Shown: positions 61,675-64,000 of the stretch, piece by piece
Position numbering within the stretch: the first letter of the stretch is position 1
Layout of the letters: the number at the start of each line of letters is the position of its first letter
Assembly: GCA_040954595.2 (NCBI GenBank)
Contig: CM082579.2
Coordinates: forward strand, 3,162,001 to 3,226,000
Direction: 5' to 3'
DNA: 64,000 nt
Origin: Balanoglossus misakiensis
Taxonomy: Eukaryota > Hemichordata
Notes under the pieces: generated by a model
Database searches by the model: none
Told to the model about the DNA's origin: nothing
What the model saw: only the letters and a program-made list of their open reading frames with translations
Program-made: the position numbers and the translations under genes

Positions 61675-64000
61675 ATGGCTCCGAGGACTCAGTGTTGGCA
61701 TATATGCTGGAGAGTTTTAGCTGCATGCTGTGTTCTGCTGAAGTTGACGACTGCCCAACTACAGGTCGATCCTTCTATTGAAAGTCGTATAATTGTTCGC
61801 AACACTGGCATAGCCGTGCCCTTCGGCCGAGAGAAAATCATCGACCCTGTGAGCGAACTGAATGTTGCCGTACAACCAGGCGATCGTTGCATCGTCACAG
61901 TCTTGGAGAACGACCCGTTATCACAGTGGCCTGGGCGGATATCACCAAATGTTTTCCCGTGCGAGTTCGAGTATGGCCTGGTCAAATACTCGCACTTCGG
62001 CTCTCGCAAACCCCAGCAAGACCGAGTGAAGTTTCAGCTGCGCTATGACACCCCGACAGACACTTTCATCATCCCGTTTATGATCGACGTGCGGGTCGAA
62101 TCAAAACAGTTGGAAATTGTCACAAGAAATATCCCACTTAACGTCCAGCGGCTTATGGGACAGAGTGGACCCATTGACCAGACCAATTTGGAGTTCACGT
62201 ACAACAGGGCTACGGAGCAATGCAAAGTCACTGTATTGAGTCCAGCCAGTGGATTTCCAAAATACGGCCGCGTAATAAACATCGCTAGCAGCGAAGGGAT
62301 TATGATGGACTGTGATGACTTCTTGGAGGCCGGCATAGGTTACCAGCACACCGCACAGACCGATTCGCCCAGGGAAGATTTTATCCCGATGCTTGTGGAA
62401 TTGCTGGACCAGAACGGGAACAGACTGAAGCAGGAGTATTTCCAGAAGATGATCAAAATTATCGAAGGTCAAGAAAATACGCCACCGACGAAGAGTTTCA
62501 CTGCCTTGCTGATTATGGAAGTTGACCAATTCGTTATGACAGCCATCACCAGCGATATTTTGGCAGCTGAAGACTTGGAAACTGACCCAGATAAGTTAAT
62601 TTTCAATATCACCTCACCACTTGGTCCCGGGGAGGGATATATTGTCAGCACTGATGACCGCAATCAACCCATTACATCCTTCTATCAAAAAGATGTCAGA
62701 GATCTGAAGATTGCGTATGTACCACCAAGTCAAGACTCGGCACAGAAAAGATATTTCGAAATCGAACTTGAAGTTGTCGATTCTGAGCTCGCCACCTCCG
62801 ATCCCTTCATCCTTACTTTGCTCGTCAAACCGATGAACACTTTGGCTCCCGTTGCGACCAGAAATACCGGCATGATTCTCTTCGAGGGACAATCGCGTCC
62901 ATTACTGTCATCCCAGAATTTAGAGATTTCAGACGAGGACAATTTGGAAGACGTTCGAATTCAAGTTTTGGATGGACTTCGACACGGCGAACTTTTGATC
63001 GGTGGCAGGCGCAGGAAGTTCTTCACGCCGGAAGACCTGGATGCCGGTAGGGTCGTTTACGTTCACGACGGTAGTGACACCTACAGTGACAATATTATTT
63101 TTAGAATGACAGATGGCGAGAACGAGGTCGAGTTTCTCTTTCCGATCAATGTGGCCGCAATCGACGACGAGCCACCCGTCGTGACTGTCAACACCGGCCT
63201 GGTAATCAACAAAGGCGAAGTTGTTCGTATCCTCCCTTTCACCCTGAGTGCAACAGACATTGACTCTGACGATGCCACCATCATGTTCATTCTCGAACCG
63301 CCTTATTCAACTGAGGGAGAAGTAATCAAAAGACAACTAGAAATCCCCCAAGATCCTCAGAACTGGCGCTTTGTTGAGGGATACTACGAACAACCTGTCA
63401 CAGAATGGGTCCAACAGGACATCTTCGATGAAAAAATTTACTACCGACACATCGGGCCTCACAACACTCAAGTTGTTGTCGACCAGTTCAAATTCAGAGT
63501 AGCTGACAGAAACGAGCCACCAAACGTTTCCCCTGTTCATACATTTTTCATCAAAGTTCAACCAGTCGACGACCAGCCACCATATCTGTACCCAAATACA
63601 CCTCTGACAATGGTGGTTGAGGAGTTTCAGTTGACTGAAATCAAGAAGAAATTCTTGCGCTATACAGATTTAGACTCTGATGACCGAGAACTTGAGTACA
63701 CCATCACGGCTCGCCCCTATGACAACGATCTGAACAATCCCCTGCCAGCAGGTGAAATTGTCCTGTATGAAGATCCAGACATTCCAATCACTATGTTTAC
63801 CCAAGCCCAGATTAATCACCTGAAAATTGCTTACAAACCACCAAGCATTGAGCTGGGCATCACTCCAAGAGTTATAACATTTATTTACTCAGTTAAAGAT
63901 ACTGCTGGCAATGTTGTAGCTGATCAGCGCTTCACCATATTCCTCAGCCCTGTCGACAATAAACCACCAGTCATCACAAACACCGGGTTCACCGTGTTTG
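61675..64000 (+). CDS. FREM2-like extracellular matrix protein, N-terminal part (runs off window)
   Basis: FRAS1/FREM family proteins form the basement-membrane complex that holds epithelium to mesenchyme. From ATG 61675 the frame is open to the window end, 775 codons without an intron. After a signal peptide (AACCVLLKLTTA) comes the FREM2-type N-terminal region: GIAVPFGREKIIDP, VQPGDRCIVTVLENDPLSQ, FPCEFEYGLVKYSHFG, LEIVTRNIPLNV. CSPG/NG2-type repeats follow, with EVDQFVMTAIT, IFNITSPLGPGEGY, DRNQPITSF, LAPVATRNTGMILFEGQSRP, ISDEDNLEDVRIQVL, KKKFLRYTDLDSDDRELEYT and the repeated boundary PVDNKPPVI. Residue-by-residue similarity is closest to vertebrate FREM2 rather than FRAS1 or FREM1. Vertebrate FREM2 also has a very long first coding exon. 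The Calx-beta and membrane regions would lie beyond the window. Confidence 0.93.
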   Translation, partial: MAPRTQCWHICWRVLAACCVLLKLTTAQLQVDPSIESRIIVRNTGIAVPFGREKIIDPVSELNVAVQPGDRCIVTVLENDPLSQWPGRISPNVFPCEFEYGLVKYSHFGSRKPQQDRVKFQLRYDTPTDTFIIPFMIDVRVESKQLEIVTRNIPLNVQRLMGQSGPIDQTNLEFTYNRATEQCKVTVLSPASGFPKYGRVINIASSEGIMMDCDDFLEAGIGYQHTAQTDSPREDFIPMLVELLDQNGNRLKQEYFQKMIKIIEGQENTPPTKSFTALLIMEVDQFVMTAITSDILAAEDLETDPDKLIFNITSPLGPGEGYIVSTDDRNQPITSFYQKDVRDLKIAYVPPSQDSAQKRYFEIELEVVDSELATSDPFILTLLVKPMNTLAPVATRNTGMILFEGQSRPLLSSQNLEISDEDNLEDVRIQVLDGLRHGELLIGGRRRKFFTPEDLDAGRVVYVHDGSDTYSDNIIFRMTDGENEVEFLFPINVAAIDDEPPVVTVNTGLVINKGEVVRILPFTLSATDIDSDDATIMFILEPPYSTEGEVIKRQLEIPQDPQNWRFVEGYYEQPVTEWVQQDIFDEKIYYRHIGPHNTQVVVDQFKFRVADRNEPPNVSPVHTFFIKVQPVDDQPPYLYPNTPLTMVVEEFQLTEIKKKFLRYTDLDSDDRELEYTITARPYDNDLNNPLPAGEIVLYEDPDIPITMFTQAQINHLKIAYKPPSIELGITPRVITFIYSVKDTAGNVVADQRFTIFLSPVDNKPPVITNTGFTVF

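Overview
Eukaryotic nuclear DNA, almost certainly from a marine invertebrate. Every gene is split by GT-AG introns, mostly 100-500 bp, with AATAAA signals, microsatellites and no operons. The gene set (eIF5B, RPS3, RNF121, neurochondrin, FREM2-like, VEGF/PDGF-like, sushi/discoidin proteins) is animal. Genes vertebrates lack (a coclaurine-N-methyltransferase-like enzyme, a potato-inhibitor-I/eglin family inhibitor) point to an invertebrate deuterostome or a lophotrochozoan. The sequence alone does not separate hemichordate, amphioxus, echinoderm and brachiopod/mollusc.

Layout: 1-2143 (+) 3' part of EIF5B; 3084-4983 (-) RPS3; 6037-14039 (-) a 26-exon secreted GH31 alpha-glucosidase with five trefoil domains; 14655-18050 (+) RNF121; 18191-21046 (-) CNMT-like methyltransferase; 21553-26815 (+) neurochondrin; about 26840-27600 (-) an unrecognised spliced unit; 27881-32254 (+) an unrecognised secreted, probably lipid-anchored protein; 32785-35444 and 36199-38898 (+) two tandemly duplicated Apple/EGF/sushi/discoidin proteins; 39585-43203 (-) a rhodopsin-family receptor; 44630-46420 (-) a VEGF/PDGF-like growth factor; 47200-48717 (-) a potato-inhibitor-I protease inhibitor; about 49975-57957 (+) a single-pass membrane scaffold with four SH3 domains; 61675-64000 (+) the 5' part of a FREM2-like matrix gene that runs off the window.

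Most gene models were checked by joining exons by hand. All the complete models give reading frames divisible by three with consensus splice sites. Neighbours are unrelated in function apart from the tandem pair. Gene order alternates strand, giving several head-to-head promoters (GH31/RNF121, CNMT-like/neurochondrin, protease inhibitor/SH3 gene) and tail-to-tail ends (EIF5B/RPS3, RNF121/CNMT-like, neurochondrin/unrecognised unit). Extracellular and cell-surface products dominate the second half.

Most interesting: the transmembrane four-SH3 scaffold; the five-trefoil glucosidase, whose fifth trefoil has lost both partners of one disulfide; two consecutive U12-type introns in RNF121; a GC-AG intron in EIF5B; and the tandem discoidin genes, whose differences concentrate in the discoidin module and promoter.
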